NCBI RefSeq assembly: GCF_003854965.1
Contig: NZ_RQPI01000024.1
Coordinates: forward strand, 1-42,974
Length of the DNA stretch: 42,974 bases
Reading direction: 5' to 3'
From: Paenibacillus rhizophilus
GTDB taxonomy: Bacteria > Bacillota > Bacilli > Paenibacillales > Paenibacillaceae
Numbering within the stretch: the first letter of the stretch is position 1; each line of letters begins with the position of its first letter. Shown here one piece after another: positions 7,055 to 15,471 of the stretch. The position numbers and the translations under genes were made by a program. Under the pieces are notes generated by a model, which saw only the letters and a list, made by a program, of their open reading frames with translations, did no database searches and was not told the DNA's origin.

Positions 7055-8671
7055 TCAGGAGGGGATGTACATTTTGCCGTAGTATTCCTCCAGCATGCGC
7101 TTGGTCGCGAATTCGGTGCGGGTCGTCTCAATGCTTCGACGCATCATCTGCGTCCATTTCTCCCGGTTCTCGTAATACGTCGGCAGGACGCGGTTCAGAA
7201 GCGTATCATACAGCGCCTCGCTGTCATGGCTGTCCAGCAGCTCAAAATCGGTCGTTTCAAAGCCGTCGCCGATCTGCCAGCCGTTCTCGCCGTCGATGCA
7301 GGCTTCCGGCCACCAGCCGTCGAGGATGGAGCAGTTGAGTACGCCGTTCATGGCGGCCTTCATGCCGGAGGTGCCGCTCGCTTCCAGCGGTCTGCGCGGA
7401 TTGTTGAGCCACACGTCGGAGCCGCGCGTCAGCATTGCCCCGATCGTCATATCGTAGTTCTCCAGGAATACGACGCTTTTCGGATACTTTTTCATCATGG
7501 CGACCAGGTTGCTGACGATTTTTTTGCCGTTGTCGTCAAGCGGATGCGCCTTGCCGGAGAAGACGATCTGCACTTTGCCCGATTCGAGGTAGGACTCGAT
7601 AATGTCGGGACGCGAGAAAATGAGATCGCTTCGTTTGTAAGGGGCGGCCCTCCGAGAGAAGCCGATCAGCAGATTATCTTCATTCAGCTGGATGCCTGAG
7701 CGCTCCTCGATGAACCCGATCAGTTCGCTCTTGATTTCCGCATGGGCACTCCATAGATCCCCATCCTCTTCGTAGGCGCAGGTGATGCGTTCATCGACCC
7801 AAGTGGGCGTATGAATGGCATTGGTGATTGCAATGATCGGAGAGCGGCCGGGGACTTCCTTCCACATTTTATTCGCAGTCTCTGCATGGAGCTTGGCTAC
7901 CCCGTTGGAAATGCGGGAGAGGCGCAGACCGGCGACAGTCATGTTGAACGGCTCTCCGCCAATGCGCTCCATCTGGCTGCGGGTCAGCCCGTTGAAGGCG
8001 CCCATATACTCCAGACGGCTCAGCGGATGCGATTCGTTGCCTTCTTTGATCGGGGTATGGGTGGTAAACACAATCTCCCGCCGGGTCGCTTTCCAGGCTT
8101 CTTCAAAGGTGTCGCCGCCGGCCATTTTTTCACGGATTAATTCAATCGCCGCCAGCGTGGCATGGCCTTCGTTAAAATGATAGACATCCACCGGGATTTC
8201 CAGCGCCCGCAGGGCTTTTACCCCGCCGATTCCGAGCACGATTTCCTGGGCGATCCGTTCTTCCCCGAACCAGCCGTACAGCTGGCCTGTAATCCAGGCG
8301 TCGGCGTTCTCTGGAATGTCCGTATCCAGCAGGTAGAGCGGATTGTTGCCGAAATGCTCCGTCTTCCATACTTTGCATACTACGTCTAGGCCGCGGATTT
8401 TAATGGTCACTTTAACGCCGGTATCTTCGAGGAAATCGTAAACATAGTTGTGATAGGAATCATACGGATTGCCGTTCGCGTCGATTCTCTGGTCGGTATA
8501 GCCCTGCTTCCATTTCAGGCCGATGGGAATGATAGGAGCATTGATGTCCTTGGCGCCTTTGATGTAATCGCCGGCCAGAATGCCGAGCCCTCCGGCGTAC
8601 ATTTTAAAATCGGAATGCAGACCGTATTCCATGCTGAAATAAGCGACTGAAGGTAAGTTCTTCTCACTCAA
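7055..8671 (-). CDS. glgP: Alpha-glucan (glycogen/maltodextrin) phosphorylase, short form
   Basis: A 538-aa GT35 enzyme that phosphorolyses alpha-1,4-glucans to glucose-1-phosphate; cytosolic, PLP-dependent. The PLP lysine is Lys438 in EASGTSGMKAAMNG; the phosphorylase glycine loop YAGGLGILAGD is near residue 27; NEGHATLAAIE and FSGKAHP are also typical. The length matches the short archaeal/bacterial type, without the N-terminal extension of the ~800-aa GlgP. The start was set at TTG 8671 because GGGAGG lies 9 bases upstream; an in-frame TTG at 8713 has no such site. No other glg gene is nearby. It is divergent from ribokinase across a region holding a cre-like site. Confidence 0.92.
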   Translation of the reverse strand: MSEKNLPSVAYFSMEYGLHSDFKMYAGGLGILAGDYIKGAKDINAPIIPIGLKWKQGYTDQRIDANGNPYDSYHNYVYDFLEDTGVKVTIKIRGLDVVCKVWKTEHFGNNPLYLLDTDIPENADAWITGQLYGWFGEERIAQEIVLGIGGVKALRALEIPVDVYHFNEGHATLAAIELIREKMAGGDTFEEAWKATRREIVFTTHTPIKEGNESHPLSRLEYMGAFNGLTRSQMERIGGEPFNMTVAGLRLSRISNGVAKLHAETANKMWKEVPGRSPIIAITNAIHTPTWVDERITCAYEEDGDLWSAHAEIKSELIGFIEERSGIQLNEDNLLIGFSRRAAPYKRSDLIFSRPDIIESYLESGKVQIVFSGKAHPLDDNGKKIVSNLVAMMKKYPKSVVFLENYDMTIGAMLTRGSDVWLNNPRRPLEASGTSGMKAAMNGVLNCSILDGWWPEACIDGENGWQIGDGFETTDFELLDSHDSEALYDTLLNRVLPTYYENREKWTQMMRRSIETTRTEFATKRMLEEYYGKMYIPS

Positions 8672-8740
8672 GCGGATAAGCCTCCCTAATCTTCGGATTA
8701 GATTGAATTGCAACGAATTCTCTTGGCTTTATCGTAGATG

Positions 8741-8845
8741 CAAACGTTTGTGCCGAAAGATACGGATCGCCTTTTGAAAACGATTGCGAAACTATTCTAG
8801 CATAAATCGGCCGCATGCGTAACTACGTTTTTGTTAACGTTTTCC
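8741..8845. promoter_or_regulatory. glgP control region with cre-like site
   Basis: Bases 8845-8832 on the minus strand read GGAAAACGTTAACA, one mismatch from the CcpA cre consensus TGWAANCGNTNWCA. An extended -10 for glgP (TGCTAGAAT, minus strand) sits at 8802-8794. A perfect palindrome CAAACGTTTG lies at 8741-8750 in the glgP leader. CcpA control of one or both divergent genes is inferred. Confidence 0.55.
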
Positions 8846-8873
8846 GGATTTGTCCACCCTGGAAAAGCTTTGT

Positions 8874-8902
8874 TTGATAAAAGGCGCAGCAGGCTCTAAT
8901 AT
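8874..8902 (+). promoter_or_regulatory. Sigma-A promoter of the ribokinase gene
   Basis: TTGATA (8874-8879), a 17-bp spacer and TAATAT (8897-8902), about 40 bp before the start codon. The cre-like site lies 29 bp upstream of the -35. Confidence 0.65.
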
Positions 8903-8941
8903 GTAGAGTAAAGACCTAATAGAATGGGCGGAGGATCGGGT

Positions 8942-9856
8942 ATGATCGTAGTGGTTGGAAGCTTGAACATGGATATGACGGTTCGAACCGGACGCGCTCC
9001 GGGTCCCGGCGAAACCCTGCTTGGCAATAGCTTTGCGCTGTCTCCAGGGGGAAAAGGGGGCAATCAGGCCGTAGCGGCGGCCCGGCTCGGAGGGGAGGTC
9101 ACGATGATCGGCTGCGTGGGGCAGGATGCCTTCGGCCGCGAGATGTTGGAGGTTCTGCGAGGGGAACACATAAATACCCGACACATCGCTGAGCTTGCTG
9201 AACAGTCGACGGGGGTCGCCTCCATCGTCGTAGAGGAAGACGGAGAGAACCGGATCATTGTTGTCCCTGGGGCGAACCTTGCTCTCTCAGTGGAGGATAT
9301 CGCCGGCCTGGAGTCTGTGATCGGCGAAGCCGAAGTGCTGGTGCTGCAGTTGGAAATGGATCTGAACATGGTGGAACACGCCGCAGGCATCGCGCGCAAG
9401 CACGGGGTTCCGGTCATTCTGAACCCGGCGCCGGCCCGGGAGCTTGGCGACGGGCTGCTGTCGCTCGTTACCTATCTCACGCCCAACGAGACGGAAGCGG
9501 AGATACTGTCAGGGATCACTGTGGACAGTATCGACAGCGCCCGGGAAGCCGCGGGGATTCTGCTGCAAAAAGGCGTTCAGCATGTGATTATGACGCTCGG
9601 CTCGAAAGGGGCGCTGGTTGTGAACAAGAACGGTTCGGTCCATATTCCTGGATTTCCCGTTCAGCCGGTGGACACCGTTGCGGCGGGGGATTCTTTCAAC
9701 GGCGCGCTTGCTCTTCAATTGGCAAAGGGCAGAATGCTTGAAGAAGCCGTCGTCTTCGCAAACGCCGTCGGCGCGCTCGCCGTAGGCAAAGTTGGCGCAA
9801 TTGCGTCTTTGCCGTACATAGAAGAAGTCGAACGTTTCCTTGAGGAGACGGTGTAG
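8942..9856 (+). CDS. rbsK: Ribokinase (PfkB family)
   Basis: A 304-aa sugar kinase that phosphorylates ribose to ribose-5-phosphate; cytosolic. The N-terminal PfkB signature is GSLNMDMTVRTGRAPGPGET with SPGGKGGNQAVAAARLG (residues ~7-50). The C-terminal signature is DTVAAGDSFNGALA with catalytic base Asp250. NPAPAREL and LTPNETEAE are typical of RbsK. The start was placed at ATG 8942 because GGAGG is 7 bases upstream; the in-frame ATG 18 bases earlier has none. There is no ribose transporter alongside, so a related sugar is possible, but the motifs are of the RbsK type. Confidence 0.9.
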   Translation: MIVVVGSLNMDMTVRTGRAPGPGETLLGNSFALSPGGKGGNQAVAAARLGGEVTMIGCVGQDAFGREMLEVLRGEHINTRHIAELAEQSTGVASIVVEEDGENRIIVVPGANLALSVEDIAGLESVIGEAEVLVLQLEMDLNMVEHAAGIARKHGVPVILNPAPARELGDGLLSLVTYLTPNETEAEILSGITVDSIDSAREAAGILLQKGVQHVIMTLGSKGALVVNKNGSVHIPGFPVQPVDTVAAGDSFNGALALQLAKGRMLEEAVVFANAVGALAVGKVGAIASLPYIEEVERFLEETV

Positions 9857-10137
9857 AGCGGCAAGGAGCAATAGCCGGCAATAGCCGTAGCCGGATGCGG
9901 ACCGAAGCAGCCAAGGACGGCTCTACTAGAAAGGACTTCGGGCATGTTCAAACCGGCTTGTATGTATTAAAGAACTGTTTTCCGTAACTGATGGCGAAAT
10001 TTCGAAATTGCGCAGATGCTCCGTTTCAGCGTCCTGCTGGCTATAATCGTAAATATGCGTTACCTTAAGGAGTAAATGTGCCGAACGCCCGAAGAACGTT
10101 CAGGCCGGATTACCGAAAGACTAAGGAGTTGAAAGGA

Positions 10138-10902
10138 ATGAGCGGCACAGTCACCGTAAAACAAGTCGTCATCGGCGAAGGCGAGCCGAAAATTTGCGTT
10201 CCCATGGTTGGCATAACAGCCGCCCAATTGAAGGAAGAGGCGGAAGCGCTGAAGTCGCTGGATCTTGATGTAGTAGAATGGCGGGTGGATTTCTTCGAGC
10301 AGGTGGAGGATATCGAAGCGGTAAAAACGGCGCTCGCCGGCATCCGTTCCGTTATTCCCGATCTTCCGCTGTTGTTCACGTTCCGCAGCGCCAAAGAAGG
10401 CGGGGAGAAGGAAATCGGCACGGAGTATTACGTAGCGCTTAATCAAGCGATTGCCGAGACAGGGCTAGTCGATATGATTGATGTTGAACTGTTTACGGGC
10501 GATGAGACGGTTAAGACACTTATCGATGGAGCGCACAAGCAAGGAGTCTTTGTCATTATTTCCAACCATGATTTCCATAAGACGCCGGACAAAGAGGAAA
10601 TCATCTCCCGCTTACGGAAAGCACAGGAGCTTGGCGGTGATATCCCCAAGATTGCGGTGATGCCGAACAGTCCGGCTGACGTGCTGACCTTGCTGGAAGC
10701 AACCCATTTAATGAAAGAAAAGTATGCCGACCGCCCGGTTATAACGATGTCCATGTCCGGAATCGGCGTCGTCAGCCGTCTAAGCGGAGAAGTGTTCGGG
10801 TCCGCCCTGACGTTCGGCGCGGCGAAGAAGGCGTCTGCGCCGGGGCAGGTTGCGGTAAGCGAGCTTCGAAACGTACTGTCCCTGCTGCACCGCAGCCTTT
10901 AA
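10138..10902 (+). CDS. aroD: Type I 3-dehydroquinate dehydratase
   Basis: A 254-aa enzyme of the shikimate pathway that dehydrates 3-dehydroquinate to 3-dehydroshikimate through a Schiff base. Catalytic His144 lies in IISNHDFHKTP and the Schiff-base Lys171 in DIPKIAVMPNS. EWRVDFF and LFTFRSAKEGGE are the conserved substrate-binding segments. The start was set at ATG 10138 because the N-terminus then aligns with the ~252-aa enterobacterial enzyme and AAGGAG precedes it; an in-frame GTG at 10078 also has a nearby AAGGAG, so a 274-aa form cannot be excluded. A TATAAT at 10042-10047 may be the -10. It stands alone, outside an aro operon. Confidence 0.95.
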   Translation: MSGTVTVKQVVIGEGEPKICVPMVGITAAQLKEEAEALKSLDLDVVEWRVDFFEQVEDIEAVKTALAGIRSVIPDLPLLFTFRSAKEGGEKEIGTEYYVALNQAIAETGLVDMIDVELFTGDETVKTLIDGAHKQGVFVIISNHDFHKTPDKEEIISRLRKAQELGGDIPKIAVMPNSPADVLTLLEATHLMKEKYADRPVITMSMSGIGVVSRLSGEVFGSALTFGAAKKASAPGQVAVSELRNVLSLLHRSL

Positions 10903-10907
10903 AAAAA

Positions 10908-10953
10908 GAACGAACCCGTTGACCAGCTTGCGGTGGACAACGGGTTCGTTTGG
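10908..10953 (+). terminator. Terminator downstream of aroD
   Basis: A 13-bp stem AACGAACCCGTTG/CAACGGGTTCGTT begins 7 bases after the aroD stop codon and is followed by a short T tract. Confidence 0.8.
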
Positions 10954-11046
10954 CGAGAAACGTAAAATCTGACTTCTTACGCTTCCGAAAGGCAGCGCTA
11001 AAGGAAATGCCATAGGCCGGACGGGAGCGGCCTCTTTTTCCAACGC

Positions 11047-11442
11047 TTAACTTTCCGCCGCGAGAATTCCCCGTTCTTGAAATACGGACTTTGCGGTCAG
11101 CATCGCGTTAAGCACACGAGGAAATCCGGTGTAAGGGATGCAGTGCAAGATTCCTTCGACAATTTCTCCGGGAGTAAGGCCGACGTTCAGCGCAGCGTTA
11201 AGATGCACGGTGAGCTGGGGCTCGCAGCCGCCCTGCGTGAGCAGGGAGGAAATTGTAATCAACTGCCGCTCCTTCAGGCTCAGTCCTTCACGGGAATAAA
11301 TGTCGCCGAAGGCGAACTCGACAACATAGCGGGCGAGATCGGGGGCTATATTTTTCAGCGATTCGACCACTCTTGCGCCGCCTTCCCCGTCCACTTCCAT
11401 CAGCTTCTCCCATCCCCGTTCAAAACGTTCATTTGTCATCAT
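11047..11442 (-). CDS. Carboxymuconolactone decarboxylase family protein
   Basis: A 131-aa all-helical protein of the CMD/AhpD-like superfamily. The family core is at residues ~50-120: LKERQLITISSLLTQGGCEPQLTVHL, then GLTPGEIVEGILHCIPYTGFPRVLNA. The CXXC redox motif of AhpD is absent; two separate cysteines (GGCEP and LHCIP) are seen. Family members range from decarboxylases to peroxide or thiol defence proteins, so the substrate is unknown. GGAGGG precedes two adjacent ATGs (11442, 11439); the second has the better spacing. It is divergent from a MerR regulator and carries a 19-bp-spacer promoter with a palindrome, so it is almost certainly that regulator's target. Confidence 0.88.
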   Translation of the reverse strand: MMTNERFERGWEKLMEVDGEGGARVVESLKNIAPDLARYVVEFAFGDIYSREGLSLKERQLITISSLLTQGGCEPQLTVHLNAALNVGLTPGEIVEGILHCIPYTGFPRVLNAMLTAKSVFQERGILAAES

Positions 11443-11482
11443 TGATCCCTCCGATTATTTTGAGTAGGTTGCTTAGGAATTC

Positions 11483-11513
11483 AGATTACACTTTAGAGCG
11501 CGCTCTAAGGCAA
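11483..11513 (-). promoter_or_regulatory. MerR-type promoter of the CMD-family gene
   Basis: On the minus strand, -35 TTGCCT (11513-11508) and -10 TAATCT (11488-11483) are separated by 19 bp, and the perfect palindrome TTAGAGCGCGCTCTAA (11493-11508) fills the spacer. An overlong spacer with a dyad inside is the hallmark of promoters activated by DNA distortion by MerR proteins. Confidence 0.8.
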
Positions 11514-11526
11514 CCCCCGGAATCTG

Positions 11527-11541
11527 TGATATGATTGAAAC
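11527..11541 (+). promoter_or_regulatory. Extended -10 promoter abutting the merR start codon
   Basis: TGATATGAT (11527-11535) fits an extended -10 (TGn-TATGAT). The start codon begins 7 bases after its end, where transcription would start, and no Shine-Dalgarno sequence exists in between. The mRNA is probably leaderless. The promoter lies next to the 11493-11508 operator, consistent with autoregulation. Confidence 0.5.
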
Positions 11542-11931
11542 ATGGCAAAGACATTGAATATCAAGGAAATGTCCGCACTTACGGGACTCAGCCCATACAC
11601 ACTGAGATACTATGAAAAAATAGGGCTGCTGACCGGGATTGCCCGAAACGATCAAGGTTACCGGGACTATACCGAGCAGGATGCGGAGTGGGTCCGGTTC
11701 CTGAAGGTGCTGCGGGAAATGGATATACCAATCCATGAAATGAAGCGGTACTCCGATTTGCGCAGCCAGGGGCCGTCGACCGTGAAGGAGAGACGCGCCA
11801 TGCTGGAAGCGCACCGGGACCGGGTGGCCCGCCAGATGGAGCGGCTTGAGGAGAACATGGGGAAAGTAAGGGACAAGATCAAGCTGTACAAGCAAATGGA
11901 GAAGGAAAGCGAGGCGGGGAGAACGGAATAA
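11542..11931 (+). CDS. MerR-family transcriptional regulator
   Basis: A 129-aa protein. Residues 4-40 are the MerR winged helix-turn-helix (LNIKEMSALTGLSPYTLRYYEKIGLL), 41-75 complete the DNA-binding domain (YRDYTEQDAEWVRFLKVLREMDIPI), and ~80-125 form the antiparallel dimerisation coiled coil (ERRAMLEAHRDRVARQMERLEENM). There is no metal-binding Cys cluster, so it resembles the aldehyde/electrophile- or drug-sensing small MerR proteins rather than metal sensors. The start at ATG 11542 is required for the HTH, although no ribosome binding site precedes it. It likely activates the divergent CMD-family gene. Confidence 0.92.
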   Translation: MAKTLNIKEMSALTGLSPYTLRYYEKIGLLTGIARNDQGYRDYTEQDAEWVRFLKVLREMDIPIHEMKRYSDLRSQGPSTVKERRAMLEAHRDRVARQMERLEENMGKVRDKIKLYKQMEKESEAGRTE

Positions 11932-11983
11932 GCGGCCTGTGCAGGAAAGGCTATGGCGGCTGCGTGGTTGAAAGTTGCACGAA

Positions 11984-12017
11984 AAAAAGGCACAGGGATG
12001 CTTCCCTGTGCCTTTTT
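11984..12017. terminator. Bidirectional terminator between merR and the SLH gene
   Basis: A 14-bp perfect stem AAAAAGGCACAGGG/CCCTGTGCCTTTTT with a 6-base loop and A/T runs on both sides. It ends the merR (+) and SLH-protein (-) transcripts. Confidence 0.93.
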
Positions 12018-12033
12018 GGCAGTACGCCGTTAT

Positions 12034-15000
12034 TTAAATGCCATCCAGTTGAATACCGGATACCCCGACAGGCGCGGGTACTTCAATCGCATCCTTCTCG
12101 ACGATTTCTAGTATGTTCTTTCCTGCCAAAGCAGATATAACAAACAACTGATCAGTATCGTTAAACACGTATTTTGCGGTACCGTCCAAATGATAGAAGC
12201 CGGTTTGCGTAAAGTTGCTGTAATCATACACTTGTACTGCACTCTTCTCCGCCGTATAAAACTTGTTGTTTGGCAGATCAAAGGCGATATCAGCAAACGC
12301 TTGTCCAAGTCCGTATACATATTTCATATCGTCGTACTTATTGTTTGTTGCCATAAATACGCTGCCGAACCCATTAAAGATATAGGCTCCGTCAGGAGAA
12401 ATCGTAAAGTTCTTTGCCATCGAGTAATCGCCATGGTACGGAGAATCATACCCGCCGGGATAGGACGGATCAACGTATTGTCCGTTCGTTAAATTATAGG
12501 CACTAAGGTCTCTCGGCGACGTGTCCGTTGTAATCGTATAGAGCTTATTCAATACAGGATGCATCTGGATATAGCTCGCTTGCCTAATACCACTGGCGGC
12601 TATCTCCGCAAAGGTGCTTAAATCATACGATCTGATCTCGGTCCATTGTCCTGAACCCGAAGCCACGTAGAGATGGCCGGAACGATCGACAGCGATATCG
12701 TACGGGTCAATTGCAATATCGTGCGTACCCGCAAGCGTAAAGGTGGCAGCGTCCACTACCGCAATAGCCCCTTGCTGCTTTTCGATAAATGTGTAGGAAG
12801 AATGCTCCGCTTTCAACAAGGATACATAGATTTTACCATCTGCATACGTAAGACTCTCCGGCGCAAGGGCAAAGGAAATGGAGTCTTTCTCGCCCGTAAC
12901 GTAATTAATCCGGTACAGCTTCTTATTCGATTTATCCGTAATATAGAGGATCGGCTCCGACGGGTGTCTTACCGTATCCGTTATCTGAAAATCCAAGCTT
13001 ATATGCGCATTATAATAGGTTGTGGCAAAAGCAACGCTGCTTGGTCCCGATTCCATGCCGATTCCGGCTTTAGCCGCAGTTACTACATAGTATCTTGTTG
13101 TATGCGGTAGATTCGTGCCATCAACATAAGTCGTGCCCGTTACGGTAACAGGTTGACCGTTTTGATCCTTTAAGGAAACAAAATCGCCTGTAGGTGTTGC
13201 GCTGTAATAAATGTGGTACTGATCCGCATTCGCAACCGGATTCCATTGCAAAGCGATCGCCTTATTCGATACCGTCGATGCCGTTAGATGGGTTGGCGTC
13301 TCTAATTGATCGTTAATCGCATCAAGCTCCCAGCCGCTCCCGTTCCATGTTGCAAAAACCTGAAATTGATCTCCATAAACCATTGCCAAGGTGTCCCCCG
13401 CAGCGAGCGGAACCGCTTGTGCCGGCATCTGGTTGCCAAGATCATGGACGGTGTAGCTGTCATTGATTTGATAAGAGATCATCTCGCTGCCGCTATAATA
13501 AACTTTAGCATACACGCTGTCGTTAACCGTAATGCTGGATAACATAACTCCCGAATAATGCTGAGACGAGTTCGGATTGGTGACGTCATACGCCGCCGGA
13601 GGAAGCGCTCCGCCTGAAATGCTGTAGATTCCAACGTCTTGTACCGTTTCGTCATATTCGGTCTGGTACGTGTCCTGAGTAACCGAATTGGTAACCATCC
13701 ATTTTACGGCCGAATAATCATCGGTTGCCGGGTACAGGGTGTACAGCTTGTCCTGTACGATAAAAGCGGCTCTAATATCAAGTACCTTACCCGGCTCGGG
13801 GGCAGGCTGCTCTACAGGCGGCTGCTCGGGAGAAACCGGATTTTCAGGGTTAACGGCCGGAGGTACAGGTGCCGGAGATGCGGGCGTAGGAGATACGGGT
13901 CCCTGAGGATTGATCGCTCCTGGTGAAGGAACCGTTGGAACCGGACTGCTGCTTCCTACTTCCTTCCCGCCAATTAGCACGACCTTCACCGTCTCCGAGA
14001 GAATATACTCCTTTACGAGTTGCTCGAAGCTAACACCTTCCGCATTAATCTGAGCTTTAAGGATCGTTCCTTCTCCTGTGATCTTCGCGGCTGCCTGCAG
14101 AATGATCACCTTCAATACGGCATTGTCCAGCAGCTTGATTGCAGATCCTTCTGAACCTGTGTAGGTTTCAAGCAATGCTATGGTGGATTGATCGGAAATT
14201 TCGATCGTTACCGTCGCTTTTACTGCGACTTTTACAAAAGTCCCCTCAAATTGCACGAGATCATTTACTGACGTACTTTCAACGGAAACCGATTTAAAGG
14301 CTTCGTTTCCTTGTTCTTCTTCCAGCTTCGCTCCCGATTTGACGACAGTATTGCTTATGCTTGTATCACCCTTCGTAAAAAGTCGGACTCTGCCGAGATC
14401 CTTTTGAACCATCACCTGGTTCATCGTCGAGTCTTGAATTACGATACTGTTTTCCCCGCCGCCATTCACAATGGTTCTTCCTTCAACGGTTACGTGATCA
14501 AGCAGCACCTCGCCCTCGCCGATCCCCGCTGCCAGGATGAGGTCGCCTTTAATCACAGCATTCTTTAGGGTGACGCCGCCGCTGTTGATCGTCAAGTTCC
14601 CACCAACCGTATTTTTCAGTTCATAAGTTCCAGGCTGGTGTATCAATTGACCTACAGCTTGATCAAGCATCGCTACAGCTTCAGCTCTTGTGATGGGTTT
14701 CTGAGGACGGAAGCTTTTATCAGGATATCCTTTCAGATAACCCTTGGAAGCAACTGCTTTTATGTATGGTTTGCTCCAGGCAGACATTTGCTGATCATCC
14801 TGAAAGGCTTCAGTATCTCTCGCTACTGTCCCCTCTTCCAACTGCATAAGCTGGTAAATGATTTTGGCAGACTGTTCTCTCGTTATCGGTTGATCAGGCC
14901 TGAAGGTGCCATCTCCGAACCCCGAAATGTAGCCGGTAAATTTCGCTTTGGATACATCGTTATAGAACCATTTTCCCTGCGGGACATCTTTAAAAGTCTG

Positions 15001-15270
15001 GTCAGCCTTATGGAAAAAACCAAACGCTTTGTTCGCTAGCGATATGAATTCTGCTCGGGTAATGACTTTATCGGGTTGAAAGGTTCGATCGGCGTAGCCC
15101 GAGATCAATCCATTACTTATCCATTCTTTTATTTCTTCCTCGGCCCAATGACGATTGATGTCATTTAATGATGTTTGGCTTTCTGCATACGAGAGCCCTG
15201 AGAAAGATAAGACTTGCACTACAAAAATAATAACGATGAATGCGGCTCTACCTAATAATCTTCCCAACAT
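12034..15270 (-). CDS. SLH-anchored cell-surface protein with beta-propeller-like C-terminus
   Basis: A 1078-aa exported protein. Residues 1-29 are a signal peptide. Three SLH domains (~35-85, 92-143, 155-206) bind pyruvylated secondary wall polymer. Residues ~210-440 are a beta-rich solenoid-like region (NLTINSGGVTLKNAVIKGDLIL pattern). Residues ~441-495 are a Pro-rich linker; ~655-750 a fibronectin-III-like domain (LTASTVSNKAIALQWNPVANADQYHIYYS); ~755-1060 YVTN/NHL-type beta-propeller strands (LYITDKSNKKLYRINYVTGE, DIAVDRSGHLYVAS). The start ATG has AAGGGAG 5 bases upstream. It ends at VSGIQLDGI, which looks like the start of a bacterial Ig-like domain. The role is probably adhesion or matrix; no catalytic motif seen. 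The 5' leader carries a c-di-GMP-I riboswitch. Confidence 0.9.
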   Translation of the reverse strand: MLGRLLGRAAFIVIIFVVQVLSFSGLSYAESQTSLNDINRHWAEEEIKEWISNGLISGYADRTFQPDKVITRAEFISLANKAFGFFHKADQTFKDVPQGKWFYNDVSKAKFTGYISGFGDGTFRPDQPITREQSAKIIYQLMQLEEGTVARDTEAFQDDQQMSAWSKPYIKAVASKGYLKGYPDKSFRPQKPITRAEAVAMLDQAVGQLIHQPGTYELKNTVGGNLTINSGGVTLKNAVIKGDLILAAGIGEGEVLLDHVTVEGRTIVNGGGENSIVIQDSTMNQVMVQKDLGRVRLFTKGDTSISNTVVKSGAKLEEEQGNEAFKSVSVESTSVNDLVQFEGTFVKVAVKATVTIEISDQSTIALLETYTGSEGSAIKLLDNAVLKVIILQAAAKITGEGTILKAQINAEGVSFEQLVKEYILSETVKVVLIGGKEVGSSSPVPTVPSPGAINPQGPVSPTPASPAPVPPAVNPENPVSPEQPPVEQPAPEPGKVLDIRAAFIVQDKLYTLYPATDDYSAVKWMVTNSVTQDTYQTEYDETVQDVGIYSISGGALPPAAYDVTNPNSSQHYSGVMLSSITVNDSVYAKVYYSGSEMISYQINDSYTVHDLGNQMPAQAVPLAAGDTLAMVYGDQFQVFATWNGSGWELDAINDQLETPTHLTASTVSNKAIALQWNPVANADQYHIYYSATPTGDFVSLKDQNGQPVTVTGTTYVDGTNLPHTTRYYVVTAAKAGIGMESGPSSVAFATTYYNAHISLDFQITDTVRHPSEPILYITDKSNKKLYRINYVTGEKDSISFALAPESLTYADGKIYVSLLKAEHSSYTFIEKQQGAIAVVDAATFTLAGTHDIAIDPYDIAVDRSGHLYVASGSGQWTEIRSYDLSTFAEIAASGIRQASYIQMHPVLNKLYTITTDTSPRDLSAYNLTNGQYVDPSYPGGYDSPYHGDYSMAKNFTISPDGAYIFNGFGSVFMATNNKYDDMKYVYGLGQAFADIAFDLPNNKFYTAEKSAVQVYDYSNFTQTGFYHLDGTAKYVFNDTDQLFVISALAGKNILEIVEKDAIEVPAPVGVSGIQLDGI

Positions 15271-15304
15271 ACAATCTCCCTTTCATTACTTTAATAATGG
15301 CAAC

Positions 15305-15346
15305 AAAAAAAAGCCAACCCGTGAAGAGATATAGGTAACCCGGCTG
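15305..15346 (-). terminator. Riboswitch-associated intrinsic terminator
   Basis: Directly after the aptamer, the minus-strand RNA can pair AGCC (the aptamer's own 3' segment) with GGCU, followed by eight U residues. The stem is extended only by G-U and interrupted pairs. Because it uses aptamer bases, ligand binding should compete with terminator formation, predicting that c-di-GMP increases readthrough. That direction is inferred. Confidence 0.7.
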
Positions 15347-15415
15347 TCGTACAAGGAGCGACCTTGCTTAGATCCGTGGCTTTGCGTCTCCGACTTTCGT
15401 ACGGATTTGCCGTTT
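15334..15415 (-). ncRNA. Cyclic di-GMP-I (GEMM) riboswitch aptamer
   Basis: The minus strand shows the GEMM core in order: GGCAAA, a GAAA-tetraloop hairpin (UCCGUAC-GAAA-GUCGGA), the invariant GACGCAAAGCC, CUAAG, a second variable hairpin (CAAGG...CCUUG), then CAGCCGGGUUACC. These are the defining conserved elements of the class I c-di-GMP riboswitch. It lies in the leader of the SLH surface protein, which fits the known use of GEMM on adhesion and motility genes. A start codon lies ~65 bases downstream. Confidence 0.93.
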
Positions 15416-15471
15416 CTTATTCTACAGATTGACTTAAGACCAACCTACCAGGGCTTAATTACCCAGGAATA

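Noticed and set aside
10076..10132. An 18-codon upstream ORF overlapping the aroD ribosome binding site (possible leader peptide)
   Set aside because: Its ATG is only 3 bases from AAGGAG, and the same site can serve the in-frame GTG of aroD; there is no amino-acid-biased or stall-like content.
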